A stretch of 64,000 nt of DNA. It comes from DASWOJ01 sp964242415. Lineage in GTDB: Bacteria; Pseudomonadota; Alphaproteobacteria; Acetobacterales; Acetobacteraceae. Each line of letters opens with the position of its first letter. The first letter of the stretch is position 1. Shown here one piece after another: positions 43,347 through 52,032 of the stretch. The translations under genes and the position numbers were made by a program. The notes beneath the pieces were generated by a model. That model worked only from the letters and a program-made list of their open reading frames with translations, made no database searches and was not told the DNA's origin. The stretch spans positions 62,001 to 126,000 of the forward strand of contig CAXTAT010000010.1 of NCBI GenBank assembly GCA_964242415.1, written 5' to 3'.

Positions 43347-45479
43347 TTGCTCGATGCCCTCGTCCGCACGTCCCGCATCACCGAAGGCCTGCCTCACCCG
43401 CTCGGCGCCACCTGGGACGGCGTCGGCGTCAACTTCGCCCTGTTCTCCGCCAACGCCACCAAGGTGGAGTTGTGCCTCTTCGACCAGGAGGGCACGACCG
43501 AGCTGGAGCGGATCGAGCTGCCGGAGTACACCGACGAGGTCTGGCACGGCTACCTGCCCGACGCCCGGCCCGGCACGGTGTACGGCTACCGGGTACACGG
43601 CCCGTGGGAGCCTGAGCAAGGCCACCGCTTCAACGCGCACAAGCTGTTGCTGGACCCCTACGCCAAGGGCCACGTCGGCGAGCTGAAGTGGGGTCCCGAG
43701 GTCTTCGCCTACCAGATGGAGACCGGCGACGACCTGACGTTCGACGAGCGCGACAGCGCCGACAACATGCCCAAGTGCGTCGTCATCGACCCGGCCTTCA
43801 CCTGGATGCGCGACCGCCGACCCGAGGTGCCGTGGGAGCAGACCATCTTCTACGAAACCCACGTCCGCGGCTTTACCAAGCTGCACCCGGGCGTGCCGGA
43901 GGAGCTGCGCGGCACATTCTCCGGCATGGCCGCCAAGGACGTCATCGACTACATCCGCGGCCTCGGCGTCACCAGCGTCGAGCTGCTGCCGGTGCACACC
44001 TTCATCAACGACAGCAACCTGCTGGAGAAGGGCCTCACCAATTACTGGGGCTACAACACCATCGGCTTCTTCGCGCCTGACCCACGCTACAGCAGCAAGC
44101 CCGCCTTCGCCCATGCCGAGTTCAAGGAGATGGTGGCGCACCTGCACGACTCCGGGTTGGAAGTGATCCTGGACGTGGTTTACAACCACACCGCCGAGGG
44201 CAACGAGCGCGGGCCGAGCCTGTCGTTCAAGGGCATCGACAACGCCAGCTATTACCGCCTGCTACCGGACACCCCTCGTTATTACATCAATGATACCGGC
44301 ACCGGGAACACGCTGAACCTGTCCAATGCCCGCGTGCTGCAGATGGTGACCGACAGCCTGCGCTACTGGGTGCAGGAAATGCATGTGGACGGCTTCCGCT
44401 TCGACCTCGGCACCATCCTGGCGCGGGAGCCTGACGGCTTCAGCGACAGCAGCGGCTTCCTGCAAGCCTGCCGGCAGGACCCGGTGCTGAACGACGTGAA
44501 GCTGGTGGCCGAGCCCTGGGACTGTGGCCCCGGCGGTTATCAGGTCGGTCAGTTCCCGCCGGGCTGGGCGGAGTGGAACGACAAGTTCCGCGACGACGTG
44601 CGTGACTTCTGGAAGGGTGGCGAGGGCAAGGCGGCGGTGCTGGCGGCCCGCATGTCGGCCAGCGCGAACCTGTTCAACCGGCGGGGCCGCAAGCCGTGGT
44701 CCACCGTCAACTTCATCACCGCGCATGACGGCTTCACCCTGCACGACTGCGTCAGCTACAACGACAAGCACAACGATGCCAACGGCGAGGATGGCCGCGA
44801 CGGCAGCGACAACAACCATAGCTGGAACCACGGCGCCGAGGGCGAGACCGACGACGCCGAGATCAACGAGCGCCGCCAGCGCCACATGCGCAACATGCTG
44901 GCCACGCTGATCCTGTCGCAGGGCACGCCGATGCTGCTGGCCGGCGACGAGTTCGGCCGCACCCAGGGCGGCAACAACAACGCCTATTGCCAGGACAACC
45001 CGATCAGTTGGCTCGACTGGAACATCCCGGAGTGGGGTCAGACGCAGATCAAGCTGGTGCAGCGCCTGACCAAGCTGCGCCACGACTACCCGATCTTGCG
45101 CCGCGGCCGGTTCTTCACCGGGACGCCGATCGAGGCTGCGGACGTGAAGGACGTGACCTGGATCAACGCCACAGGTGCCGAGATGCAGGGGTCCGACTGG
45201 GACGACACCGCCATGAAGTGCTTCGGCATGCTGATCGACGGGCGCGCCCAGGCGACCGGCATCCGCAAGCCCGGCAGCGACACCACGATGCTGCTGGTGA
45301 TGAACGCCCATCACGACCTGGTCACGTTCACCCTGCCGGCCTGCAAGCACGGCCAGGCGTGGGAGCTGGTGTTCGACACCAACGTGCCGGACCGCGACGA
45401 CCTGCAGCGGTTCGACATCGGCAGCACCTACGACGTCACCGGGCGGTCGCTGCTGCTGTTTGCGCTGCAGTCGGCGTGA
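43347..45479 (+). CDS. glgX: Glycogen debranching enzyme
   Basis: A 710-residue isoamylase-type enzyme that hydrolyses alpha-1,6 branches of glycogen after phosphorylase; cytosolic. An N-terminal CBM48-like domain (HPLGATWDGVGVNFALFSAN) precedes a GH13 barrel: DVVYNHTAEGNE, the nucleophile Asp in VDGFRFDLGTIL, the acid Glu in KLVAEPWDCG and the third acid in NFITAHDGFTLHD. It starts with TTG at 43347 after a GAAGGA at 43333-43337; no ATG gives the full domain. No other glycogen genes are in the window. Confidence 0.95.
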   Translation: MLDALVRTSRITEGLPHPLGATWDGVGVNFALFSANATKVELCLFDQEGTTELERIELPEYTDEVWHGYLPDARPGTVYGYRVHGPWEPEQGHRFNAHKLLLDPYAKGHVGELKWGPEVFAYQMETGDDLTFDERDSADNMPKCVVIDPAFTWMRDRRPEVPWEQTIFYETHVRGFTKLHPGVPEELRGTFSGMAAKDVIDYIRGLGVTSVELLPVHTFINDSNLLEKGLTNYWGYNTIGFFAPDPRYSSKPAFAHAEFKEMVAHLHDSGLEVILDVVYNHTAEGNERGPSLSFKGIDNASYYRLLPDTPRYYINDTGTGNTLNLSNARVLQMVTDSLRYWVQEMHVDGFRFDLGTILAREPDGFSDSSGFLQACRQDPVLNDVKLVAEPWDCGPGGYQVGQFPPGWAEWNDKFRDDVRDFWKGGEGKAAVLAARMSASANLFNRRGRKPWSTVNFITAHDGFTLHDCVSYNDKHNDANGEDGRDGSDNNHSWNHGAEGETDDAEINERRQRHMRNMLATLILSQGTPMLLAGDEFGRTQGGNNNAYCQDNPISWLDWNIPEWGQTQIKLVQRLTKLRHDYPILRRGRFFTGTPIEAADVKDVTWINATGAEMQGSDWDDTAMKCFGMLIDGRAQATGIRKPGSDTTMLLVMNAHHDLVTFTLPACKHGQAWELVFDTNVPDRDDLQRFDIGSTYDVTGRSLLLFALQSA

Positions 45480-45658
45480 CACCGGCCATCGCGCCTGGCG
45501 GCGGCACCCTGGCCGCCGTCACGGTGGATGCTGACAATGCCGAGTTGCGGGACGACGAGGGTTTCGCCGGCGACCGGGCCAGCGACCGTGCCTTCCGCTT
45601 GCCGCTGGACGACATGCGCGACCGGTTCACCCATTGGGCTGGGAACGCGCTGACCTGA
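45476..45658 (+). CDS. Possible small protein coupled to glgX
   Basis: A frame of 60 codons whose GTG start overlaps the glgX stop as GTGA. The product (MTPAIAPGGGTLAAVTVDAD, then RDDEGFAGDRASDRAFRLPL) is acidic and protein-like, without the Arg/Pro bias of noise frames, and ends DRFTHWAGNALT. It is short and no family is recognised; it could also be the remnant of a longer gene cut by the half repeat 17 bp downstream. Confidence 0.35.
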   Translation: MTPAIAPGGGTLAAVTVDADNAELRDDEGFAGDRASDRAFRLPLDDMRDRFTHWAGNALT

Positions 45659-45674
45659 CGGGGAGGTTGCCAGA

Positions 45675-45708
45675 CCCCCTTACCCCGGTCCTCTCCCGAA
45701 GAGGGAGC
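45675..45708. repeat. Half copy of the inverted-end repeat
   Basis: Only the right-type unit is present (CCCCCTTACCCCGGTCCTCT, CCCGAAGAGGGAG). No facing partner occurs within 200 bp. It lies in the 125-bp gap between glgX and the DUF4142 gene and may act as a terminator for both convergent genes. Confidence 0.65.
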
Positions 45709-45783
45709 AGGAGCAGATGGCGTGTTCAGGCTATGCCAGCCTAGCCCTAACTGGGTGCAAGCCGGCGCGGCGCTCGGGTTGTC

Positions 45784-46311
45784 TTACTGGCCCTGTAGCG
45801 CCTTGGCCATCTGCTCATGCTTGGCGTCCGTTGCCACATAGCGTTGCAGGAACGCCTTGATGTCCGGGTCGAACGTCTTGTTCAACTCGTCTTGCGAGTC
45901 CTTCTTATCCTCGTCGTTGATCCGGATTGCTTCCAGGACGAAGGAGTGGTCGAGCGTGCTGCTGCCCTCCAGGTTCATGCCGTTCAGCTTGTTGCGGTCC
46001 TCGACGCTCATGTCGGTTGGCAATGCGACGTGCTTGGCGATCGCGAGCTGTTGCAGGTCGGCGCTCTCCGCGGTGTGGTCCCGGATGATTGTGGCCGCGT
46101 AAGCCTTGATGTCGTCGCGCGTCGTCCGCTGCTGCGCCAGGGCTGCGATGGACATCTCGTAGAGGCTGCCCTGGGCATCCGTGACAAGGAACTGCTTGTC
46201 CGCCTCGGAGATTGCCGCCGGGCTGACCGGTGCGGCGGCTTGGGCCCACGCCACTGGGGCGGACCCCAACAAGCTGGCTGCAAGGACGGCGATCGGCAGA
46301 GTGCCACGCAT
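45784..46311 (-). CDS. DUF4142 family exported protein
   Basis: A 175-residue protein with signal peptide (MRGTLPIAVLAASLLGSAPV, cleavage near AWA) and a helical ferritin-like DUF4142 domain: ADKQFLVTDAQGSLYEMSIA, IKAYAATIIRDHTAESADLQ, LDHSFVLEAI, KHEQMAKALQG. The family is periplasmic and common in alphaproteobacteria; a stress or envelope role is often assumed but not shown. The start is set by the signal peptide. Confidence 0.88.
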   Translation of the reverse strand: MRGTLPIAVLAASLLGSAPVAWAQAAAPVSPAAISEADKQFLVTDAQGSLYEMSIAALAQQRTTRDDIKAYAATIIRDHTAESADLQQLAIAKHVALPTDMSVEDRNKLNGMNLEGSSTLDHSFVLEAIRINDEDKKDSQDELNKTFDPDIKAFLQRYVATDAKHEQMAKALQGQ

Positions 46312-46448
46312 GCGTTGGTCCTGTTCTCGACGGTTGGACCAGCGCAACGCCGGCTGCTGGACCTAGTTGCCAGCGGGCAGTCATCCTGCCAGCGTCGTCA
46401 CCGGGCTTGAAGGCACTGGGCGTTAACATGATGCAGGGAACAGGCGGC

Positions 46449-46673
46449 ATGGAGTCGAGCTTGACGGTCGAGGAGTTCGCGGTGCTGGTCCGCCGCGCCG
46501 CACTGCCGCTGGACGCGGCGCAGCAGGCGGTGCTGCATGGCGTGCATGGGCGGCTGGAGGCGATGATGCAGCGTGTCCGTGCGCCCTCGCCCGGCGCCGT
46601 GCGCGACCGTGCGGCCGAGCCGGCGCACATCTTCGTACCCGGCGAGGTGTCGTCCGGGCTGGGGCAGCCGTGA
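46449..46673 (+). CDS. GatC/AtzG-like small subunit
   Basis: A 74-residue protein with two predicted helices (VEEFAVLVRRAALPLDAAQQ, HGRLEAMMQRV) and the end REAEPAHVF-like segment AAEPAHIFVPGEV. This layout matches DUF4089/AtzG and GatC proteins, small partners that wrap an amidase-signature enzyme. The next gene is such an amidase, and the stop TGA overlaps its start (TGATG). In-frame ATGs at 46428 and 46431 are alternative starts. Confidence 0.65.
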   Translation: MESSLTVEEFAVLVRRAALPLDAAQQAVLHGVHGRLEAMMQRVRAPSPGAVRDRAAEPAHIFVPGEVSSGLGQP

Positions 46674-48103
46674 TGGAGTTCCCGACCATCGCGGCGGCCA
46701 GCCGGGTCATCGCCGCCGGCCAGGCCTCCCCGGTGGACCTCATGCAGGCCTGCCTCGACCGCATCGCCCGGCACGACGGCGCGCTGCACAGCTTCATCCG
46801 CACCACGCCGGAGCAGGCGCTGGCCGACGCGCGCGCCTCCGAGGCCCGCCATCAGGCAGGCGCCGCGCTGGGTCCGCTCGACGGCATCCCGATCGCGCAT
46901 AAGGACATCTACGAAACGGCGGGCATCCCGACCACCGCTCACTCCCGCCTGCTGCAGGATCATGTCCCGGAGCATGACGGGACCGTGGTGCGGCGGCTGC
47001 GGGAGGCCGGAACGGTGATGCTCGGCAAGCTGGCCACCCACGAGTTTGCCTTTGGCGGCCCGTCGTTCGACCTGCCCTGGCCGCCGGTCCGCAACCCATG
47101 GGACCCGGCCCGCTTCACCGCCGGCAGCAGCAGCGGCACCGGGGCGGCGGTGGCGGCCGGGTTCATCCTGGGCGGCACCGGGTCCGACACCGGCGGCAGC
47201 ATCCGCGGCCCGGCGGCGCTGTGCGGCATCGCGGGGATCAAGCCGACCTATGGCCTGTGCCCCCGCACCGGCATCCTGCCGCTGACCTACAGCATGGACC
47301 ATGCGGGACCGATGGCCTGGACGGTAGAGGACTGTGCCCTGCTGCTGCAGGCCATGACCGGCCCCGACCCGGCGGACCCTGCCAGCGCGCATCGCCCGGT
47401 GCCGGACTTCTCGGCTGCGTCCGGCCGAGGGATCGCCGGCCTGCAGATCGGCGTCGTGCGGTTATGGCACGAGGTGGAGCACCCCGTCAGCCCCGCCACC
47501 CTGGCCGGGATCGAGGGCGCGGCGGACCTGTTCCGCAGCCTGGGCGCCGAGGTGCGGGACGTGGCCCTGCCCAGCCTGGAAGACTTCTACGCCTGCGGCT
47601 TCCTGATCCTGGTCACCGAGGCCTACGCCGCGCATGAGCCTTGGCTGCAGACCAGGTTCAACGACTACGGCGAGCTGTTGCGCGACCGCATGGCCCTGGG
47701 TGCCCTGGTCAGCGGCGCCGATTACGTGCAGGCGGTCCGCCGCCGCCGCGAGCTGTGCGCGGCGGTGCAGGCGGCGATGGCCGGGGTTGACCTGCTGCTG
47801 ACCGCCTCGGCCACCGGGGAGGCGCCGCTGATCGACCAGGTGCCGAAGTGGGCGATGTTCGGCCCGCCCAGCCTGACGATGCCGTTCAACGTCACGGGAC
47901 AGCCCGCGCTGTCGGTGTGCAGCGGCTACGGCGAGGGCGGGATGCCGGTGTCGATCCAACTGGCCGGCCGGCCGTTCGAGGACGCGACGGTCCTGGCGGC
48001 GGGCATGGCGTTCGAGGCCGGGACGGGGTTCCGGGCACATAGGCCCAGCTTGTCCAGTCCCGGCTTGTCCAATCCGGTCACCCAGCCAATATCTGCCGCC
48101 TGA
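46673..48103 (+). CDS. Amidase-signature hydrolase (AtzE/GatA-like)
   Basis: A 476-residue Ser-cisSer-Lys amidase. Catalytic Lys77 lies in IPIAHKDIYETAG, the cis-Ser in FTAGSSSGTGAAVAAG (152 or 153) and the nucleophile Ser176 in GSDTGGSIRGPAALCGIAG. It hydrolyses an amide substrate not identifiable from sequence. The frame opens GTG-ATG; I take the ATG overlapping the previous stop. Pairing with a GatC-like subunit resembles AtzE-AtzG. Tail of about 20 residues (SLSSPGLSNPVTQPISAA) is low complexity. Confidence 0.9.
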   Translation: MEFPTIAAASRVIAAGQASPVDLMQACLDRIARHDGALHSFIRTTPEQALADARASEARHQAGAALGPLDGIPIAHKDIYETAGIPTTAHSRLLQDHVPEHDGTVVRRLREAGTVMLGKLATHEFAFGGPSFDLPWPPVRNPWDPARFTAGSSSGTGAAVAAGFILGGTGSDTGGSIRGPAALCGIAGIKPTYGLCPRTGILPLTYSMDHAGPMAWTVEDCALLLQAMTGPDPADPASAHRPVPDFSAASGRGIAGLQIGVVRLWHEVEHPVSPATLAGIEGAADLFRSLGAEVRDVALPSLEDFYACGFLILVTEAYAAHEPWLQTRFNDYGELLRDRMALGALVSGADYVQAVRRRRELCAAVQAAMAGVDLLLTASATGEAPLIDQVPKWAMFGPPSLTMPFNVTGQPALSVCSGYGEGGMPVSIQLAGRPFEDATVLAAGMAFEAGTGFRAHRPSLSSPGLSNPVTQPISAA

Positions 48104-48141
48104 ACAGCCAGGGAGCCTCCCATGCCGGCCAGCCTGCCCGC

Positions 48142-48426
48142 ATGAGCGATGTCATCGAGTTCAAGCGCCGCAAGGAGGACACCTTGTGGGCCGTCGTCGC
48201 CCAGGTCGGACGGGCCACCCGGGTGGCGGAAATCTTTCCTAGCCGTGAGCGCGCCCTGGCCGACCGTGCCTGGCGGGAGCAGCAGATCAGGGCCTACGCT
48301 GGTCTGCTGGCGTCCTGCCGCCAGCCGGCACCGCGCTACAGCGTTGCGCCGATCCGCCCGGCGGACCTGCCGCGGGCCTGGAAGCCGCTGCCGGCATTGG
48401 GGTTCCTGCGCGGACAGTTCATCTAG
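48142..48426 (+). CDS. Hypothetical protein, 94 aa
   Basis: A small cytosolic protein starting MSDVIEFKRRKEDTLWAVVA with a helical charged middle (SRERALADRAWREQQIRAYA). The C-terminal third is Pro-rich (RPADLPRAWKPLPALGFLRG). It reads as a genuine protein but no family is recognised. It lies between the amidase and a hydrolase on the same strand; spacing of 38 and 27 nt allows co-transcription. Confidence 0.6.
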   Translation: MSDVIEFKRRKEDTLWAVVAQVGRATRVAEIFPSRERALADRAWREQQIRAYAGLLASCRQPAPRYSVAPIRPADLPRAWKPLPALGFLRGQFI

Positions 48427-48453
48427 GATTTCGGTCGGGCAACCTGGAGCGGC

Positions 48454-49515
48454 ATGAGGGCGCTCCCCATATCCGGCGGGTCGGGCCGGATAGTCCTGCC
48501 CGTGCCAGCACCCGAACGTGGAACCGCCGTGATTGACCGTCGCACCCTGCTGAGCGCCGCAGCCGCGAGCGCTGCCGTGCCTATGACTGCCTCCGCTCAA
48601 GCCGCCTCCGCTTCTCAAGCCACCCCCTCTCAAGCCGTCGCGCCGCAGCGCACCACCTGGTGCGACACTGCCCGCAAGCGCGATGTTCCGGTGCTGATCC
48701 GCCTCCCCGCCGGGTCCGGCCCGGCGCCGCTGGTGTTGCTGTCGCACGGTCTCGGCGGCTCACGTGAGGGCCTGGCCTATTTGGGCGAAGCCCTGGCCAG
48801 GGCGGGGTATGTTGCCATCCACCTGCAGCACAAGGGGTCAGACGCCGCCATCTGGCAGGGCGCCGCCGATGTGCGCGCCTCCATGGGCGCTGCCGTGACC
48901 GACATCGGCGCCGCGTTGGCCCGGCTGCAGGACGTGGTGTTCGCGCTCGACACCGTGCAGGCCGATGGCGAGCCGCTGCTGCAGAGCCGGATCGACCAGG
49001 ACCGCATCGCCATCGCCGGGCACTCCTATGGCGCCTGGACGGTCAGCCACATGCTGGGTGAGCGGCTACCGCTGGGCGGCTTCGGCCTGAACCTGCCGGA
49101 CCCGCGGCTGCGGGCGGGAATCGCGCTGTCGCCCATCCCGCCGCTGCCCATTCCGGTGATCGGTGTGCCGGCTGCGGTCGCCTACCGCGGCATCACCGCG
49201 CCGATCCTGCATGTGACGGGCACGCGGGACAGCGGCATGGGCGTGCCCAACTGGCAGGCGCGCACCGTCGGCTATCGGACGGCCACCTCGCCGGGCCTGC
49301 TGGCGGTGCTGGACGGCGCGGTCCATGCCTCGTTTGCCGGGGAGCCGGAGGTCGGCGGCTATTGGAACGATCCGACCTATCAGCCGCGCACCGCCCGGCT
49401 GGCGTGCTGGTTCCTGGACGCGGTCCTGCGTGGCGACGGCAACGCGCGCACGGCGCTGCTGCGCGGCGAAGGGTTGGCGCCCCGCGACGTCGTCGAGAGC
49501 AAGGGCATGGCCTGA
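48454..49515 (+). CDS. Exported alpha/beta hydrolase
   Basis: A 353-residue hydrolase of the platelet-activating-factor-acetylhydrolase/dienelactone type. It has an oxyanion segment LVLLSHGLGGSREG, nucleophile Ser in IAGHSYGAWT, and an acid/His region TGTRDSGMG and DGAVHASFAG. A twin-arginine-like signal (IDRRTLLSAAAASAAVP) points to Tat export. With the ATG at 48454 (GGAG 4 nt upstream) a 25-residue extension precedes the signal; a GTG at 48529 would start directly at VIDRRTLL and may be the true start. Confidence 0.8.
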   Translation: MRALPISGGSGRIVLPVPAPERGTAVIDRRTLLSAAAASAAVPMTASAQAASASQATPSQAVAPQRTTWCDTARKRDVPVLIRLPAGSGPAPLVLLSHGLGGSREGLAYLGEALARAGYVAIHLQHKGSDAAIWQGAADVRASMGAAVTDIGAALARLQDVVFALDTVQADGEPLLQSRIDQDRIAIAGHSYGAWTVSHMLGERLPLGGFGLNLPDPRLRAGIALSPIPPLPIPVIGVPAAVAYRGITAPILHVTGTRDSGMGVPNWQARTVGYRTATSPGLLAVLDGAVHASFAGEPEVGGYWNDPTYQPRTARLACWFLDAVLRGDGNARTALLRGEGLAPRDVVESKGMA

Positions 49516-49585
49516 CCGCCTGGTCCCGCACGCAACCCGGACACCGGCGCGGGGTTAAGCCCCACACCCCAGTTCCAGGACCACC

Positions 49586-49906
49586 ATGCCCCACAGCAAG
49601 ACCAAGTCCGACAACGACACCAGCCACGCCCGCTCCGCCAAGGCGCAAAAGGCCGATGAGGTGCAGGAGGCCGGCAGCGCCAAGGCCGGTGCCGGCCACC
49701 CCGAGGTGCCCGAGGGCGGCAAGGCTGCCGCTCCGCTGCAAAGCAAGGGTCATCCGATGCCCGCAGCCTCGCGCGCCGACGCGGATAGCACGACCGAGGA
49801 TGGTACCAGCTCCGCCACCGTCGGCAAGGCCGAGAAGGAGGCAGCCTTCGAGAAGGCGCAGTTGACGCAGGAGCAGCACGGCCGCGGGCACCGCAAGTCG
49901 GAATAG
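49586..49906 (+). CDS. Small hydrophilic, probably unstructured protein
   Basis: A 106-residue protein almost without hydrophobic residues: MPHSKTKSDNDTSHARSAKA at the start, many Lys/Glu/Ala/Gly, and KAEKEAAFEKAQLTQEQHGR near the end. It resembles desiccation- or stress-related hydrophilins in composition, but no defined motif is present. The ATG follows CAGGACC. It is convergent with the MFS gene 30 bp away. Confidence 0.6.
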   Translation: MPHSKTKSDNDTSHARSAKAQKADEVQEAGSAKAGAGHPEVPEGGKAAAPLQSKGHPMPAASRADADSTTEDGTSSATVGKAEKEAAFEKAQLTQEQHGRGHRKSE

Positions 49907-49936
49907 CCGCCAGCGGCTTGCTTGCGGCGGGCGCGG

Positions 49937-51442
49937 CTACCCCCTGGGCAGCCGCGCCCCCCGGGGCACCATCAGCACGACCAGCAACGTCAGGGCAGCC
50001 GCACCGGCGGCCATCAGGAACACCCCGTGCAGGGCGCTTGCCAAGGCCACAGTCAAATCCGCTAACTGGCCCGGCGCCAACGTCAGGCGGTGCAGCGGCT
50101 CGACCAGGTCCTGCACCGCGTCCTGCGCACCCGGACCCGCCCGCAGCAGCCCGGCGTTCAGCACGCCACCGAAGGCCGCCGCACCCAGCGCCTGACCGAT
50201 TAGCCGACAGAAGAAGAACAGCGACGTGGCGCGGCCTCGATCCTCCCGCGCGACGCTGCCCTGCACCGCGACATTGAACACCAGGCTTTGCAGCCCCAAC
50301 CCCAGCCCTGCCAACGCACACGCCAGGGCCACCCAGCCCATTGCCTGTCCCGGCCGCAGCAGCGCCAGACCGGCGCCGCCCAGGGTCACCAGCACCGACC
50401 CGGCCAGCGCCAGCGGCCGGTAGGCCACCCGGTTCAGCATCCGGCTGAGGGTCAGGGCGGCCAACGACCAAGCCACCGTCAGCACGCCCAGCATCACCCC
50501 GGCCATCAGGGCGCTTCGGCCCAGCACGCCCTGCACCCAGCTTGGCAGGAATGCCGTCGCGCCGATCAGCAGCATGCCGCACACCAGGCTCGACAGGTTG
50601 CCGGCGACGATCAGCGGGTTGCGCCACAAGTAGAGCGGCAAAATCGGCGCAGTGCTCCGCCGTTCCCGCCATGCGAACCCTGCCAGGGCCAGGACCCCTG
50701 CCGTTGCCAAGGCAGCCAGACCGGCCCGGCTGAACGACCCGTGCTGCACCAGCGCCGCCATGATAGCGCCAATGCCTGCCGCCAGCAGCCCGGCGTCTGC
50801 CAGGTCGATGGGCGCGCGCCGTCCGACCGGCGCCGGCTCGTCCAGGAACCGGGCCACCAGCGCCATCGTCAGCAGCCCGATCGGCAGGTTGACCCAGAAC
50901 ACGAACGGCCACCCGAGCGTGCCCACGAAGAACGACCCCAGCAGCGGCCCGACGATCGCCGCGATGCCCCAAATGCCGCTGACATAGCCCAGCAGCCGCG
51001 GCCGGTCCGGCGGGGCGGACACGTCGGCGATGATGATCGTCGCCATCGGCACCAGCCCGCCGCCGCCCAGGCCCTGCACGGCGCGGAAGGCGATCAGCGA
51101 CGCCATGCTCCAGGCGCAACCGCACAGCAGCGAGCCCAGCAGGAACACCGCGACGCTGCCGATATAGACGCGCCGGCGGCCATAGCTGTCGGCCAGCCGG
51201 CCATAGATCGGCGTCATCACCGCCTGGCACAGCAAGTAGATGCCGAAGGCCCAGGTGAACAGATCGAAGCCGCCGAGCTGGCCGACGATGGTGGGCATGG
51301 CGGTGCTGATCACCGTGATCTCCACCGCGGCCATGAAGGTGGACACCAGCATCGCGCCGACGATGATGCGCTGGCGACGCGGGGCGATGCCGGGCCGGCC
51401 GGCGTTGCGGGAGGCGGGCCATCCGGCTTGCGTCGTGCTCAT
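49937..51442 (-). CDS. MFS drug:H+ antiporter, DHA2-type
   Basis: Inner-membrane exporter of 501 residues with about fourteen membrane segments. MFS motifs are visible: VEITVISTAMPTIVGQLGG in the first helix, the loop motif GRLADSYGRRRVY, and motif C-like GIWGIAAIVGPLLGSFFVG. Such pumps export drugs or dyes. The ATG at 51442 (MSTTQAGW) is chosen because the longer frame runs through a dispersed repeat. No regulator is directly adjacent, though a TetR gene lies 600 bp away. Confidence 0.9.
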   Translation of the reverse strand: MSTTQAGWPASRNAGRPGIAPRRQRIIVGAMLVSTFMAAVEITVISTAMPTIVGQLGGFDLFTWAFGIYLLCQAVMTPIYGRLADSYGRRRVYIGSVAVFLLGSLLCGCAWSMASLIAFRAVQGLGGGGLVPMATIIIADVSAPPDRPRLLGYVSGIWGIAAIVGPLLGSFFVGTLGWPFVFWVNLPIGLLTMALVARFLDEPAPVGRRAPIDLADAGLLAAGIGAIMAALVQHGSFSRAGLAALATAGVLALAGFAWRERRSTAPILPLYLWRNPLIVAGNLSSLVCGMLLIGATAFLPSWVQGVLGRSALMAGVMLGVLTVAWSLAALTLSRMLNRVAYRPLALAGSVLVTLGGAGLALLRPGQAMGWVALACALAGLGLGLQSLVFNVAVQGSVAREDRGRATSLFFFCRLIGQALGAAAFGGVLNAGLLRAGPGAQDAVQDLVEPLHRLTLAPGQLADLTVALASALHGVFLMAAGAAALTLLVVLMVPRGARLPRG

Positions 51443-51517
51443 AGGGATGAATGAGGCCCGAAAGGCCCTGGCTGCAACCCGCCTTGCCGCAGCTGCACGG
51501 ATCATGCCTGCGAGTCC

Positions 51518-51556
51518 CGTCATTGCGGGCCGCGCTTGCGGCGCGGCAACCCGGCG
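51518..51556. repeat. GTCATTGCGA-type dispersed repeat
   Basis: Reads CGTCATTGCGGGCCGCGCTT followed by GCGGCGCGGCAACCCGG. It lies in the 178-bp gap between the divergent MFS and MAPEG genes and belongs to the same family as the copies at 1824, 19488 and 21796. Confidence 0.6.
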
Positions 51557-51620
51557 GGGGTGCCCAGCGAACCGTCCCTGCCTGCCCGGCGTTCCCCGCA
51601 CTTACCTCCTAGGAGCCGTC

Positions 51621-52007
51621 ATGACCATCGAACTCTCCCTGCTCGCCTGGTCGGTCGTGCTCGGCCTGTTGCACGCTCTTGCCACAGGGCAGTTTGCCAC
51701 CCTGCAGTTTGGCGTGAAGTACAACATGGGTCCCCGCGACGAGGGCAAGCAGTTGACCGGCGTCGGCGCCCGGGTGCAGCGGGCGTTCGCCAACTACATG
51801 CAAACCTTTCCGTTCTTCGCCGCCGCCGTACTGATCGCCCACGCCGCCGGGCGGCATGGCTGGCTGACCGTTACCGGCGCGCAGCTCTACTTCTGGGCGA
51901 GGCTGGCCTACGTGCCGCTGTATGCCGCCGGCGTCCCAGTGGTGCGGACCGTGGCATTCTTGGTGGCGACGTTGGGCATCGCGCTGATCCTGATCGCGCT
52001 CACCTGA
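51621..52007 (+). CDS. MAPEG family membrane protein
   Basis: A 128-residue four-helix integral membrane protein. QFGVKYNMGPRDEG, RVQRAFANYMQTFPFFAAAV and LYFWARLAYVPLYAAGVPVV are the conserved loops and helices of bacterial MAPEG proteins, relatives of glutathione-dependent microsomal transferases. The ATG at 51621 follows AGGAG at 51611. It converges with the TetR gene. Enzymatic activity is not established for most bacterial members. Confidence 0.9.
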   Translation: MTIELSLLAWSVVLGLLHALATGQFATLQFGVKYNMGPRDEGKQLTGVGARVQRAFANYMQTFPFFAAAVLIAHAAGRHGWLTVTGAQLYFWARLAYVPLYAAGVPVVRTVAFLVATLGIALILIALT

Positions 52008-52032
52008 CGCAAGCCGTTCGGGGCGCCGGGCG

